Below are positions 37,201 to 45,421 of a DNA stretch of 64,000 nt, in pieces (position 1 is the first letter of the stretch; each line of letters begins with the position of its first letter). The stretch is from Bacteroidia bacterium (GTDB taxonomy: Bacteria; Bacteroidota; Bacteroidia; Cytophagales; Cyclobacteriaceae): positions 91,670-155,669 of the forward strand of contig JAUILA010000013.1 of NCBI GenBank assembly GCA_030432655.1. Direction: 5' to 3'. A program made the position numbers and the translations under genes. The notes beneath the pieces are model-generated. The model had not been told where the DNA came from. It did no database searches and saw only the letters and a list, made by a program, of their open reading frames with translations.

Positions 37201-40200
37201 TTCTTCCGGATCCGCGTTCCAACTGGGCTGGGGTGACCAATGCCATCCGGTCTGAGATTGACTTTGACAAGGCGAATGTGGAATATATTGAATTCTGGGT
37301 CATGGATCCCTTCATCAATTCTCCCCGCGGAAATATTGATGACGGCCGCGGCATCCCGGGGCCCAATACTACCGGTGGAGACCTGTATTTCAATCTCGGA
37401 AGTATCAGTGAGGATGTCATGCGCGACAGCCGGCACGGATTTGAGAATGGATTGCCGGCTGACGGCGTGGAGAATAATCCGGATGCGGTCACGGAAAATG
37501 AATGGGGCTATGTTACCCGCCAGCAGTTCCTGACCCCTGCCTTCGATAATGACCCGGCCGCCAGGCCCAATCAGGATGTCGGTCTGGACGGGGCCAATAA
37601 CCCCCAGGAAGCTGAGCTTTTCCCAACCTATTCATCCAACCCGGATCCGAGTGCGGATGATTTCCGCTATTTCCTGGGAACGGATTACGACCAGCAGAAT
37701 GCCGGAGTTTTACGTCGTTACAAGGATTTTAACGGAATGGAGAATAACTCCCCGGTGGTCGAAGACAACAATCAGCTGTACATACCATCGGCAACCATCA
37801 TTCCGGATAATGAAGACCTGAATGCGGATAATACCCTGAATGAACTGGAAGAATACTACGAATACAGAGTTCAGCTGCGCCCCGGACAATTATCCAATAA
37901 TAAGTACGTGGTGGACGAGATTACGAGCGATGACAGTGGCGAACCTGTCACCTGGTACCTTTTCAGGATTCCGATCCGCCAGTTCGACAATAAAGTAGGG
38001 AACATCAATGGCTTTAAAAGTATCAAGTACCTGCGCATGTATCTCACCAATTTCTCCGAGCCCGTGGTTATGCGGATGACCAACTTCCGCCTTGTGGCAA
38101 GCCGCTGGAGACGTTATCTCAACCAGCTCAACGAGCCCGGCTTCGACATAATCCCGGAACCGGATGATTTTGATAATTTCACTGTTTCAACGGTCAATAT
38201 TGAAGAGAACGGTACGCCAACCGAAAACAGGCCTCCCTATGTGCTGCCTCCCGGATTCAGCCGGGACAGGGACAATACCGCAGCCGTAGAAAGGCGATTG
38301 AACGAACAGTCCATACAGGTTTGTGTGGAGGAGCTGGAAGACGGCGACGCCCGGGCCATTTACAAACAAGTTACCCTTGACCTTATCAATTACGGGCGGG
38401 TAAAAATGTTTCTGCATGCAGATGGTGAAGCCCAAGACGACGAACTTACCGCGTTCCTCCGCATGGGCTCCGATGTTGATTCCAACTATTACGAAATTGA
38501 AGTTCCGCTAAAAATGACCGAACCCTCTGCGGTGTCCCCGGAGGATATCTGGCCATTGGCCAATGAGATTGATCTCGATCTGAACTTTCTGTACAGCCTG
38601 AAAACACTACGGGACAGGAATGGCATCCCGAAAAGTCAGCTGTTCTTCTCCACGGATATTGATGACCAGGCAGGGTACAAGCTCCGTTTGAGGGGAAATC
38701 CCGATATGAGTGCGGTCACATGGCTAACGATCGGCGTCCGGAATCCGCGGGACGACGGTTCAAGCCACAGCGCCTGTGTCTGGGCTAACGAATTACGCGT
38801 TACTGATTTTAATGATACCAGGGGCTGGGCAGCCAATGCAACCCTGAATGCAAAGCTGGCAGATTTTGCGAATGTCACGGCCAATGTACGGCATTCCACC
38901 TTTGGATTCGGGGGGATTCAGTCACGTATCGCCGAGCGTACCCGGGAAGATGCGACCTCCTATGATGTGGCCGCAAACATAGCGGTTGACAAACTATTCC
39001 CTGAATCATTCGGACTCCGGATACCGATGTATGTCAGTTACCAGAAAGACCTGATCAAACCCTATTTTGACCCGGCCAACCCGGATATTGCGCTGGAAGC
39101 ATCCCTTCTGTCCTATCCAACCGAAAGTGAGCGGAATGAGTACCGTAAAATCGTAACAGATGAAACAACCACCCGGAGCATCAATTTCAGTAATGTCAGA
39201 AAGGTTAAAACCAAAGAAGATGCAAAACAGCATTTTTATGATATCGAGAACCTGAGCTTTACCTATGCATTCAGTGAACGTAAACGCAGCAATTTCAACC
39301 TCCAGCAATACAGGCGGGTAACCCATGATGCCTCCGTAGCCTATAACTATTCTCCCCAGAATAAACCCTGGACGCCCTTTGCCAACTGGGAATCCCTTAA
39401 TTCCCCGTTCCTGCAGCTTATTAAGGATTTCAACTTCAACCCGATCCCCACCTCCATCGCCCTTAGGGTAGATTTGCGCCGCCGGTTTGAAGAGACTGTG
39501 TACAGGAACGAGATTGATGTGCCTAATAATGACGTGGCCCGTTTTGAGAAGTATTTCACGATGGACAGGAATTACAATATTAACTGGACCCTGTCTGAGA
39601 ATTTACGGCTTGACTACTCAGCACGTGCGAATGCAATAATTGATGAACCGGAGGGACGTATCAATAACGACGAAAAAAGAGACTCCATCTGGACCAACCT
39701 GCAGCACCTTGGCCGGATGAAAAATTTTGACCAGCGAATCTCTGTGAATTACCAGGTGCCGCTTGATAAGCTGCCGCTCACCGACTGGTTAAATACGGAA
39801 TACCGTTATGAAGCCAGTTTTAACTGGAAGGCCGGGCCTTTTTACAGCAATCAGTCGCAAAGAGATAGCCTGGATTTTGGAAATACCATTATGAACGGGC
39901 GTGAAAACACCTTGTCCGGCAAAGTCGACATGGTCGCACTCTACAATAAAGTGGGATTCCTGCGGGAGATCAATTCTCCTTCACAACGGGCGAGGCGAAG
40001 TTCCCTGGCACCAACCCAGCAAGCTGATACGGTACAACGACAGCAATCCGAGAACAAAGGATTGAAAGCATTTGGCAGATTTCTGATGATGCTCCGGTCG
40101 GTTGATGGCTCCTTCACCTTGCGGGAAGGTACCACCCTTCCTGGGTATACCCCCAGAGCCTTCCTGTTCGGAATGGATAGTTCTTTTTCTTCTCCCGGAC

Positions 40201-41423
40201 TGCCGTTCATCCTGGGCTCGCAAAGTTCAAGTATACTGAATGAGCTGGCCGATCAGGGATACATAACAGACAACCCTAACCTGACGCAGCCATTTATTCA
40301 GACTCAGCTTCAGGATTATAATTTACTGGCCAATCTTGAACCAGCAAAAAACCTGTCCATTCGCATCGATGTTCGCAAAGCCAGATTATCAAATTACCAG
40401 GAATTGTTCCATGCATCCGAACTGGATCCAAATGTGTATGTTTCCGAAAGTCCTAACCGAACCGGTACATATGCGGTGTCATTTCTGAGTATTAAGACGG
40501 CATTTGAGGGAACGGATGACAAAAACACCTCGGAAGCCTTCAATAGTTTTGAAAGAAACCGACTGGAAATTCTGGAAAGATTTGAAGAGCGGACTGGCAT
40601 ACGTTATGATACCAACAGCCAGGATGTGCTGATCCCGGCGTTTATTGCAGCCTACAGCGGGAAGGATGCAAATCAGGTGAGCCTGAGTCCGTTCCCAAAA
40701 ACCCCTGTTCCTAACTGGCACATCGAGTATTCCGGGCTGGCTGAGCTGGGCGGACTGAACGAGGTATTCTCCAGCATCAGCATCATGCACGATTACAAAA
40801 GCAGCTACACCGTAAATAATTATACCACCAGCCTTGAATATGCAGATAATATCGGACTTGATGCAAAGCTCGAGGATTACAATGAAAGCTACTTCGGGGT
40901 CAACAATGAAGGGGAGCCGGTGCCTTTGTACACGATCAACCAGGTGGTGATCACTGAACAGTTTGCTCCGTTGGTAGGGGTCAGCCTGCGAACCAAAAGC
41001 CGGGTCGACGCTAATATTGCCTATAAAACAAAACGGGATCTGGTGCTGAACATTAACAACTCACAGGTAACTGAAGTAAAAAATTACGACATCCAGCTTG
41101 GGATAGGATTTACCAAAGCCAATATGGCACTGCCATTTAAATCGCAGGGACGGACTATTGTGCTCAAAAATGATCTGCGTTTCCGGCTGGACCTGACCAT
41201 ACGGGATACCCGCACCATTCAACGCAAAATTGACGAACAGAATACCGTGACTAACGGAACATGGAATTTCCAGTTACGGCCGAACGTGTCCTATGTTCTC
41301 AGTGACAGACTATCAGTCCAGTGCTACTTTGAGCGTACGATAAACGAACCAAAAATCTCAAGCACACCGCGCCGGTCTACCACCCGTGCCGGATTCCAGG
41401 TAAGATTCAGCCTTGACCAATAA
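34269..41423 (+). CDS. sprA: SprA, outer-membrane translocon of the type IX secretion system
   Basis: A 2384-residue protein, the size expected for SprA/Sov, the giant 36-strand barrel through which type IX cargo crosses the outer membrane. A signal-like N-terminus (hydrophobic stretch ending near 'SSPSQVRG') is followed by long beta-rich regions. Recognisable SprA segments include 'LDFGGRWQRIESPDRSIRQQR', 'VEGVDYQVDYTFGKVNI' and 'GTSYIDDFESSTTPF'. The C-terminus 'RAGFQVRFSLDQ' resembles a final barrel strand. The annotated start is TTG at 34269; a second TTG at 34284 is also possible. It is needed for secretion of adhesins and, in gliding species, motility; gliding here is not shown. A cargo protein is encoded at 19.6-20.7 kb. 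Confidence 0.95.
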   Translation: MIFRLLKEAKTPFFSALLFCFILTLFVSSPSQVRGSMMWQVQADTTQRGDTTRTDSVRNQPYSPTRTPVFTPTYRFGDPFSNSLSGYNPLLPDPSGLNVDLDIDTALNYTIYERLGDVNYRPPTNLSFEEFQQYQQQQQSREYWRSRSEGLEGEGALGGRNLIPPIYISPVFDRIFGGSYVEIIPRGFVTLDFGGRWQRIESPDRSIRQQRNGGFEFDQQIQMNVVGKIGEKLQVTANFDNNNSFDFENNLKVEYTGFEEDILQKLEIGNVSLPLNNSLITGAQNLFGVKAQLQFGDLYVTTVASTQRGKSESITVDGGGVQGREFEISAANYDENRHFFLGHFFRDNYARWLNSIPFIQSSVNVTRVEVYVVNRSNDTQSLRNVLGMMDMAEADPDNIYRDGLISPNPVFNNANTNEANNMFDILDGLNREADNVNAQLEGLGFENGVDFEKITSARKLDPAEYTFDPQLGYITLQRKLQNDEALAVAYQYSYQGRVFKVGELAEDYNGRDENEVIFLKLLRPRKINIRDNSGERIPTWDLMMKNIYNLNANNLERENFSLRIIYRDDRTGIDNPQLQEGVIASVTPLIELVGLDKLNPNNDPQPDGNFDFVEGITIKPELGIVIFPNLQPFDNQLRQAFSQDPNQSDLVDKYVYDELYDETQNDAELVSSKNKYFLTGRFQSGSANEIVIPGFNISEGSVQVYAGGSPLVEGVDYQVDYTFGKVNIINEGVLRSGKDITVRYEKADLFNFQSRTLLGTRLDYVIDDGINVGATLLHHFERPLISRISVGNEPTKNTKYGFDVNIRKDSRLMTKLIDKIPLIQTKEPSSIAFNAEFAQLIPGTSNIVDGEGTSYIDDFESSTTPFTLGNPLSWKLASTPQTPDDRYNGSSRDLSFAYKRAKLSWYQIDNLFYRDDRRRPENVTEEDMQNHYVRFVRPQEIFPNLDENIINFQQIFNLAYYPEERGQYNYNPNGTTDILPDPRSNWAGVTNAIRSEIDFDKANVEYIEFWVMDPFINSPRGNIDDGRGIPGPNTTGGDLYFNLGSISEDVMRDSRHGFENGLPADGVENNPDAVTENEWGYVTRQQFLTPAFDNDPAARPNQDVGLDGANNPQEAELFPTYSSNPDPSADDFRYFLGTDYDQQNAGVLRRYKDFNGMENNSPVVEDNNQLYIPSATIIPDNEDLNADNTLNELEEYYEYRVQLRPGQLSNNKYVVDEITSDDSGEPVTWYLFRIPIRQFDNKVGNINGFKSIKYLRMYLTNFSEPVVMRMTNFRLVASRWRRYLNQLNEPGFDIIPEPDDFDNFTVSTVNIEENGTPTENRPPYVLPPGFSRDRDNTAAVERRLNEQSIQVCVEELEDGDARAIYKQVTLDLINYGRVKMFLHADGEAQDDELTAFLRMGSDVDSNYYEIEVPLKMTEPSAVSPEDIWPLANEIDLDLNFLYSLKTLRDRNGIPKSQLFFSTDIDDQAGYKLRLRGNPDMSAVTWLTIGVRNPRDDGSSHSACVWANELRVTDFNDTRGWAANATLNAKLADFANVTANVRHSTFGFGGIQSRIAERTREDATSYDVAANIAVDKLFPESFGLRIPMYVSYQKDLIKPYFDPANPDIALEASLLSYPTESERNEYRKIVTDETTTRSINFSNVRKVKTKEDAKQHFYDIENLSFTYAFSERKRSNFNLQQYRRVTHDASVAYNYSPQNKPWTPFANWESLNSPFLQLIKDFNFNPIPTSIALRVDLRRRFEETVYRNEIDVPNNDVARFEKYFTMDRNYNINWTLSENLRLDYSARANAIIDEPEGRINNDEKRDSIWTNLQHLGRMKNFDQRISVNYQVPLDKLPLTDWLNTEYRYEASFNWKAGPFYSNQSQRDSLDFGNTIMNGRENTLSGKVDMVALYNKVGFLREINSPSQRARRSSLAPTQQADTVQRQQSENKGLKAFGRFLMMLRSVDGSFTLREGTTLPGYTPRAFLFGMDSSFSSPGLPFILGSQSSSILNELADQGYITDNPNLTQPFIQTQLQDYNLLANLEPAKNLSIRIDVRKARLSNYQELFHASELDPNVYVSESPNRTGTYAVSFLSIKTAFEGTDDKNTSEAFNSFERNRLEILERFEERTGIRYDTNSQDVLIPAFIAAYSGKDANQVSLSPFPKTPVPNWHIEYSGLAELGGLNEVFSSISIMHDYKSSYTVNNYTTSLEYADNIGLDAKLEDYNESYFGVNNEGEPVPLYTINQVVITEQFAPLVGVSLRTKSRVDANIAYKTKRDLVLNINNSQVTEVKNYDIQLGIGFTKANMALPFKSQGRTIVLKNDLRFRLDLTIRDTRTIQRKIDEQNTVTNGTWNFQLRPNVSYVLSDRLSVQCYFERTINEPKISSTPRRSTTRAGFQVRFSLDQ

Positions 41424-41450
41424 ACAATTGTTTCATTGAATGGCTGCATT

Positions 41451-41474
41451 TCCAAAAAGAATGTATTTTTGGAA
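41451..41474 (+). promoter_or_regulatory. Inverted repeat and -7 box before gcvH
   Basis: TTCCAAAAA (41451-41459) and TTTTTGGAA (41466-41474) form a perfect 9-base inverted repeat with a 6-base loop. TATTTTTG at 41464-41471, a full -7 consensus match, lies inside it. It may be an operator over a gcvH promoter or a weak hairpin after sprA; TTG at 41437 is 24 bases upstream of the -7 box, longer than usual. Confidence 0.42.
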
Positions 41475-41493
41475 CAGATAATTTACCAGAACT

Positions 41494-41868
41494 ATGAATG
41501 TACCTGAATCACTGAAGTATACAAATGATCACGAATGGATCAAAATTGAAGGTGATATTGCCACCGTGGGCATTACCGATTTTGCCCAGGGAGAATTAGG
41601 CGATATCGTTTATGTGGAAATTGAAACCGAGGGGGAAGAAATTGAAGAAGGCGAAGTATTCGGAACCGTTGAAGCGGTAAAAACCGTATCCGATTTGTTT
41701 ATGCCGGTTTCGGGAACCATAACCGAAGTAAACGGAGAGCTTGAAGATTCTCCGGAGCTTGTCAATGAGGACCCTTACGGAAAAGGGTGGATGATTAAGA
41801 TTAAAATGTCCGGCGGGGCTGACAGCCTGCTCGACGCAGCCGCTTATCAGGATGTTATCGGTGGTTAA
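41494..41868 (+). CDS. gcvH: Glycine cleavage system H protein
   Basis: A 124-residue lipoyl-carrier protein. It shuttles the aminomethyl group between the P, T and L proteins of glycine cleavage. The lipoylated residue is Lys63 in '[11 protein letters not shown]', and '[20 protein letters not shown]' is the family start. The gene lies 70 bases after sprA, a placement common in Bacteroidota, and its end overlaps the VanZ-like gene by 17 bases. It could use glycine made by Tdh and Kbl from the same window. Confidence 0.95.
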   Translation: MNVPESLKYTNDHEWIKIEGDIATVGITDFAQGELGDIVYVEIETEGEEIEEGEVFGTVEAVKTVSDLFMPVSGTITEVNGELEDSPELVNEDPYGKGWMIKIKMSGGADSLLDAAAYQDVIGG

Positions 41869-42250
41869 CAGGCTAAGTAGCGCCTTTTATACGGTTATGG
41901 CATCCATCTGGGCGGTGATCATCCTGGTCCTGACCCTGACACCCGGTAAATACGTACCCAGTACCACCTTATTCAGTTATGACAAACTGGGGCACGCTGG
42001 TATTTTCTGTATCCAGGCATTGTTACTGATGTTCGCAATTAATCAGTCTGAAAGGTATACGGAAAAGCAGGCCAGATGGGCCGGGTTTGGAATTGCCGTG
42101 ATTTACGGTCTTATTATCGAATTCATTCAGAACCTGATACCGGGTCGTGGAATGGAAATGCTTGATGCAGTTGCCAATACCACCGGATCTTTTTTGGCAT
42201 TAGGACTGTTTATTATATTGAATCGAAAAAAAAATACCGAAAGTATGTGA
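41852..42250 (+). CDS. VanZ-like membrane protein
   Basis: A 132-residue protein with about four membrane helices in VanZ-family style: '[10 protein letters not shown]' and '[16 protein letters not shown]' in the first half (the Asp-Lys-Xaa-Xaa-His motif is typical) and '[29 protein letters not shown]' toward the end. The namesake raises teicoplanin resistance slightly, but the role of chromosomal VanZ-like proteins in Bacteroidota is unknown. It overlaps gcvH by 17 bases, so the two are co-translated. Confidence 0.9.
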   Translation: MLSVVNRLSSAFYTVMASIWAVIILVLTLTPGKYVPSTTLFSYDKLGHAGIFCIQALLLMFAINQSERYTEKQARWAGFGIAVIYGLIIEFIQNLIPGRGMEMLDAVANTTGSFLALGLFIILNRKKNTESM

Positions 42251-42265
42251 CTTTCTGTATATTTG
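42239..42265 (+). promoter_or_regulatory. tonB -7 box with adjacent small inverted repeat
   Basis: TATATTTG at 42258-42265 matches the -7 consensus fully, 45 bases before the tonB ATG. GAAAGT/ACTTTC (42239-42244 and 42250-42255) forms a 6-base inverted repeat immediately before it, overlapping the end of the VanZ-like gene. No -33 TTG is present. Confidence 0.42.
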
Positions 42266-42310
42266 ATATTACTACTAATAAATTAGTTGAACTCTAGACC
42301 TGGAAGAACA

Positions 42311-42982
42311 ATGGACGCTAAAAAGACAGACAAAGCGAATCTGCGCAAAAAAACAGGTTTATTCTTCAATATAGGCCTTTTCGCCACAATGCTTTTCGTT
42401 GTGGTTGCCTTTAACTGGAAGGACTATGATGAAGAATTCGTAAACCTTGGCCAGACGCAAGAAAATTATGAAGAATTGCTCGAGATCCCCCCTACTGAGC
42501 AACCACCACCACCTCCCCCGAAAATTCAGCAGCCTGAAATTATAGAGGTTCCTGATGAAGAGGAGATCGAAGAAGAAATTGAAGTCGATCTTGATGTTGA
42601 AATTACTGAAGAAACGGTAATTGAAGAGATCATCGTTGATGAAGCACCCGAAGAAGAAACTGCAGACGAAGTTTTCCTTGTGGTGGAAGACCCTGCAACC
42701 CCTCCGGGTGGATATCCCGCTTTCTACGAATACATTGCAAAGAACCTGAAGTATCCTGCCCAGGCACGACGGATGGGTATTGAAGGAAAAGTGTTCGTTC
42801 AGTTTGTTGTTGATACAAACGGGGCACTAACGGAAGTACAGGCTGTGAAAGGCATTGGTGCCGGTTGTGATGAAGAAGCCGTAAGGGTAATTAAGGGTGC
42901 CCCTAAGTGGAGCCCGCCGAAGCAACGTGGCAAAGCTGTAAAACAACGGATTATTGTTCCTATTGTATTCCAGTTAGGATAA
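42311..42982 (+). CDS. tonB: Energy transducer TonB
   Basis: A 223-residue inner-membrane protein that passes proton-motive energy to TonB-dependent outer-membrane receptors. It has one N-terminal membrane helix ('GLFFNIGLFATMLFVVVAF', about residues 17-36). A proline-rich then strongly acidic periplasmic linker (about 55-130) follows, then the TonB C-terminal domain ('YIAKNLKYPAQARRMGIEGKVFVQF' region to 'QRIIVPIVFQLG'). The ATG at 42311 is preferred over a start 24 bases upstream because it opens the conserved N-terminus. ExbB and ExbD genes are not nearby. A terminator follows. Confidence 0.93.
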   Translation: MDAKKTDKANLRKKTGLFFNIGLFATMLFVVVAFNWKDYDEEFVNLGQTQENYEELLEIPPTEQPPPPPPKIQQPEIIEVPDEEEIEEEIEVDLDVEITEETVIEEIIVDEAPEEETADEVFLVVEDPATPPGGYPAFYEYIAKNLKYPAQARRMGIEGKVFVQFVVDTNGALTEVQAVKGIGAGCDEEAVRVIKGAPKWSPPKQRGKAVKQRIIVPIVFQLG

Positions 42983-43005
42983 CAGCTAAGACAATAAGTA
43001 GTAAT

Positions 43006-43036
43006 AAACCCCTCGCCGCTGGTGAGGGGTTTTTTT
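43006..43036 (+). terminator. Rho-independent terminator after tonB
   Basis: AAACCCCTC (43006-43014) pairs with GAGGGGTTT (43024-43032) around a 9-base loop, followed by a T-run to 43036. It ends the long plus-strand run. It faces the convergent chromate transporter gene. Confidence 0.9.
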
Positions 43037-43169
43037 ATTGACCTTCACCTGGTGTATTTAACCTTTGCACAGACCCTCGCAGTTGGAAGCTCCCAATATT
43101 TTCTTTTCATGAACAGGCCTTACAAGGTGCTCTGAATTATACTCCCATGTAAGGTACCATGATATTCTC

Positions 43170-44354
43170 TTATATAAACTGAAACAATACACCGGCCAGT
43201 ATACCGGCGACAATAATCAGGGGCGCCGGAATCCTGGTATACTGAAGCAGGAGGAAGGTTCCGATCGTCAGGGAGAAATTAAGCACATTGGGATCAAGTG
43301 GAAGAAACATTAATACCGCGGCAGATGCGACCATGCCGGAGCTGGCGGCATTAATTCCTTCCAGGGAAGCCCTTACGATCCGGTATTTCTTAAGCTGGTC
43401 CCAGAACCGGATCACGAAAAATATGAGAAATGTTCCCGGAAGGAATATTCCTGCGGTTGCGGCAAAACTGCCAAGGATTTCCCCGGTAAGCCCTTCCTCA
43501 CGCATTGAGAGCGAGCCGATATAGGAGCAAAAGGAAAAAACCGGACCGGGAACGGATTGTCCGATGGCGTACCCGGTCAGAAATTCCTCTGAGCTCAGAT
43601 ACATTTTAAGCTCCACAAATTCGGTGTAGAGGAATGGAATCAGTACCTGGCCGCCTCCGAAGATCAGACTACCACTCCGGTAGAAATTCTCAAAAAGGAG
43701 AACGGGTCTGTACTGGGTAATTCCCCCCAGTACGGCTGCCATTATGAAGACTCCCGCCCAAAGCAGAAAATTGGCCCACTGGATACGAATTCCCTCTTTC
43801 TCCTCAATATTATGACGCTTGTATTTGAAGGCCGTCAGCAAACCTGCTGCAAGCAGGATACTTGGAAAGGCATAAGGCGAATTGGCCACAAAAGAGACAA
43901 CAGCCGACAGGAACATGATCACAAATGCCGTTTTGCTCCGCACAACCCTTGTGATGATCCTGAATGCCGCATAGGCAACAAACCCCACTGCCATGGGCTG
44001 AATGAACCGGGTAAATGCCAGGGTATTGTTCTTTTCCTGGAAGTTGGATATCAGAATTCCGGCAATGGACATCAGCGTGACTGCCGGAATTATCCAAACG
44101 AGCAGTGTTAAGTAGGCGAGATTCGGACCGCCGATCCGGAACCCGATAGCGGTTATGGTTTGAGTGGAGGTAGGTCCCGGAAGGATCTGGCACAACGCAT
44201 TCAGCTCGATCAGCTCTTCTTCGGTCAGGTAGGCCCTTTTGCGCACCATAATTTCGAAAAGCATGGCAAGATGTGCCTGTGGCCCCCCAAAGGCGGACAG
44301 GGAAATCATCAGAACATCCCTGAGAAAGATAATATATCGAACGCGGCGGATCAA
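43170..44354 (-). CDS. chrA: Chromate transporter, two-domain ChrA family
   Basis: A 394-residue membrane protein with two homologous halves of about 180 residues, each with about six membrane segments. The family signatures 'SAFGGPQAHLAML' and 'LCQILPGPTSTQ' appear in the first half and 'FGGGQVLIPFLYTE' with 'YAIGQSVPGPVFSF' in the second. It exports chromate, or imports sulfate-like anions in some members. The start appears to be TTG at 44354. It begins 15 bases after the oxygenase gene and is likely co-transcribed with it. No chromate regulator is nearby. Confidence 0.9.
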   Translation of the reverse strand: MIRRVRYIIFLRDVLMISLSAFGGPQAHLAMLFEIMVRKRAYLTEEELIELNALCQILPGPTSTQTITAIGFRIGGPNLAYLTLLVWIIPAVTLMSIAGILISNFQEKNNTLAFTRFIQPMAVGFVAYAAFRIITRVVRSKTAFVIMFLSAVVSFVANSPYAFPSILLAAGLLTAFKYKRHNIEEKEGIRIQWANFLLWAGVFIMAAVLGGITQYRPVLLFENFYRSGSLIFGGGQVLIPFLYTEFVELKMYLSSEEFLTGYAIGQSVPGPVFSFCSYIGSLSMREEGLTGEILGSFAATAGIFLPGTFLIFFVIRFWDQLKKYRIVRASLEGINAASSGMVASAAVLMFLPLDPNVLNFSLTIGTFLLLQYTRIPAPLIIVAGILAGVLFQFI

Positions 44355-44369
44355 TCAGTAATTCTCAAA

Positions 44370-45335
44370 TTACTTTTTCAATCCGATTTCTGCTAATCGT
44401 TCATTTAAAAATTCGCCCGCACTGATATCATCAAATTCTTTAGGATTCTCAGCGTCCACACAGTTTTCCAGGCAGGTAAGATCCATATCGGACCGTGGGT
44501 GCATAAAAAACGGAATAGAAAAACGGGAATTTCCCATTTCCTCTCGGGGAGGGTTAACGACCCGGTGAATGGTCGATTTAAGCTTTTTATTGGTAAGCCG
44601 CTCCAGCATATCTCCTACGTTTACCACCAGTTGCTCAGGTAATGCAGTAATAGGTATCCATGCCCCGTCTTTCCTTAAAACCTGCAGACCATCGGCACTG
44701 GCCCCCATCAGCAGCGTAATTAGATTGATGTCTCCATGCTCTGCGGCGCGTACAGCGTCCTCAGGGATACTCTCAGGGTCTTTTATCGGGAAATAGTGTA
44801 TAGGCCTCAAAATACTGTTTCCGTTCCTTACACGTGGCTCAAAGTAGTCCTCATCAAGGTCCAGGTATAAGGCAATGGCCCGGAGCATTTCCCTCCCTGT
44901 CTGTTCAAGCCGCTGATATACTTCCAGTGCCACTTCCCTGAATTCCGGTATTTCTTCCGGCCATACATTCTCCGGGTACTCGTTTTTTATCGGATCCCCG
45001 TCCGTAACTTCCTGCCCAACATGGTAAAATTCCTTAAGGTCACCGGTTGTGCGTCCCTTGGCATGCTCTTTTCCTTTTCCGATGTATCCCCGCTGGCCGG
45101 CAAGCCCTTCGATTTCGTATTTAGCCTTGACATCTTCAGGAAGTGCAAAAAATTCCTTTATGACACGATAAAGTTTACCCGTCAGTTCGTCGGTCAGATA
45201 ATGATTTCTGACGGCCACAAACCCGATGTTCTGGTACGCATTACCCAGGGCCTGCACAAACTGATCTTTTTCCTCTTCGGATCCATTTCTGAATTTACCG
45301 AGATCCAGGGATGGGATTTCATTGTATAATGTCAT
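44370..45335 (-). CDS. Isopenicillin N synthase-like Fe(II) oxygenase
   Basis: A 321-residue non-heme iron oxygenase of the plant-like/isopenicillin N synthase family. The N-terminal part is 'IPSLDLGKF...NAYQNIGFVAVRNH'. The metal-binding residues are His and Asp of 'EHGDINLITLLMG' and a later His in 'KLKSTIHRVVNPP'; 'RFSIPFFMHP' supplies the Arg-Xaa-Ser that binds 2-oxoglutarate in related enzymes. It oxidises an unknown substrate, perhaps by hydroxylation. Synthesis of penicillin-like compounds is not suggested, as no peptide synthetase is nearby. It precedes the chromate transporter gene. Confidence 0.88.
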   Translation of the reverse strand: MTLYNEIPSLDLGKFRNGSEEEKDQFVQALGNAYQNIGFVAVRNHYLTDELTGKLYRVIKEFFALPEDVKAKYEIEGLAGQRGYIGKGKEHAKGRTTGDLKEFYHVGQEVTDGDPIKNEYPENVWPEEIPEFREVALEVYQRLEQTGREMLRAIALYLDLDEDYFEPRVRNGNSILRPIHYFPIKDPESIPEDAVRAAEHGDINLITLLMGASADGLQVLRKDGAWIPITALPEQLVVNVGDMLERLTNKKLKSTIHRVVNPPREEMGNSRFSIPFFMHPRSDMDLTCLENCVDAENPKEFDDISAGEFLNERLAEIGLKK

Positions 45336-45421
45336 AAATTGATTCTGTTTTCCTTTTCACTAAATTACTATTTTGTCTGAATTTACTGCTAAGTGAATTC
45401 CGTAATTCAAGAACCTCCTCC

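Noticed and set aside
43118..43154. CCTTACA/TGTAAGG inverted repeat after the chromate transporter
   Set aside because: The loop is 23 bases and no T-run follows on either strand, so I do not call it a terminator.
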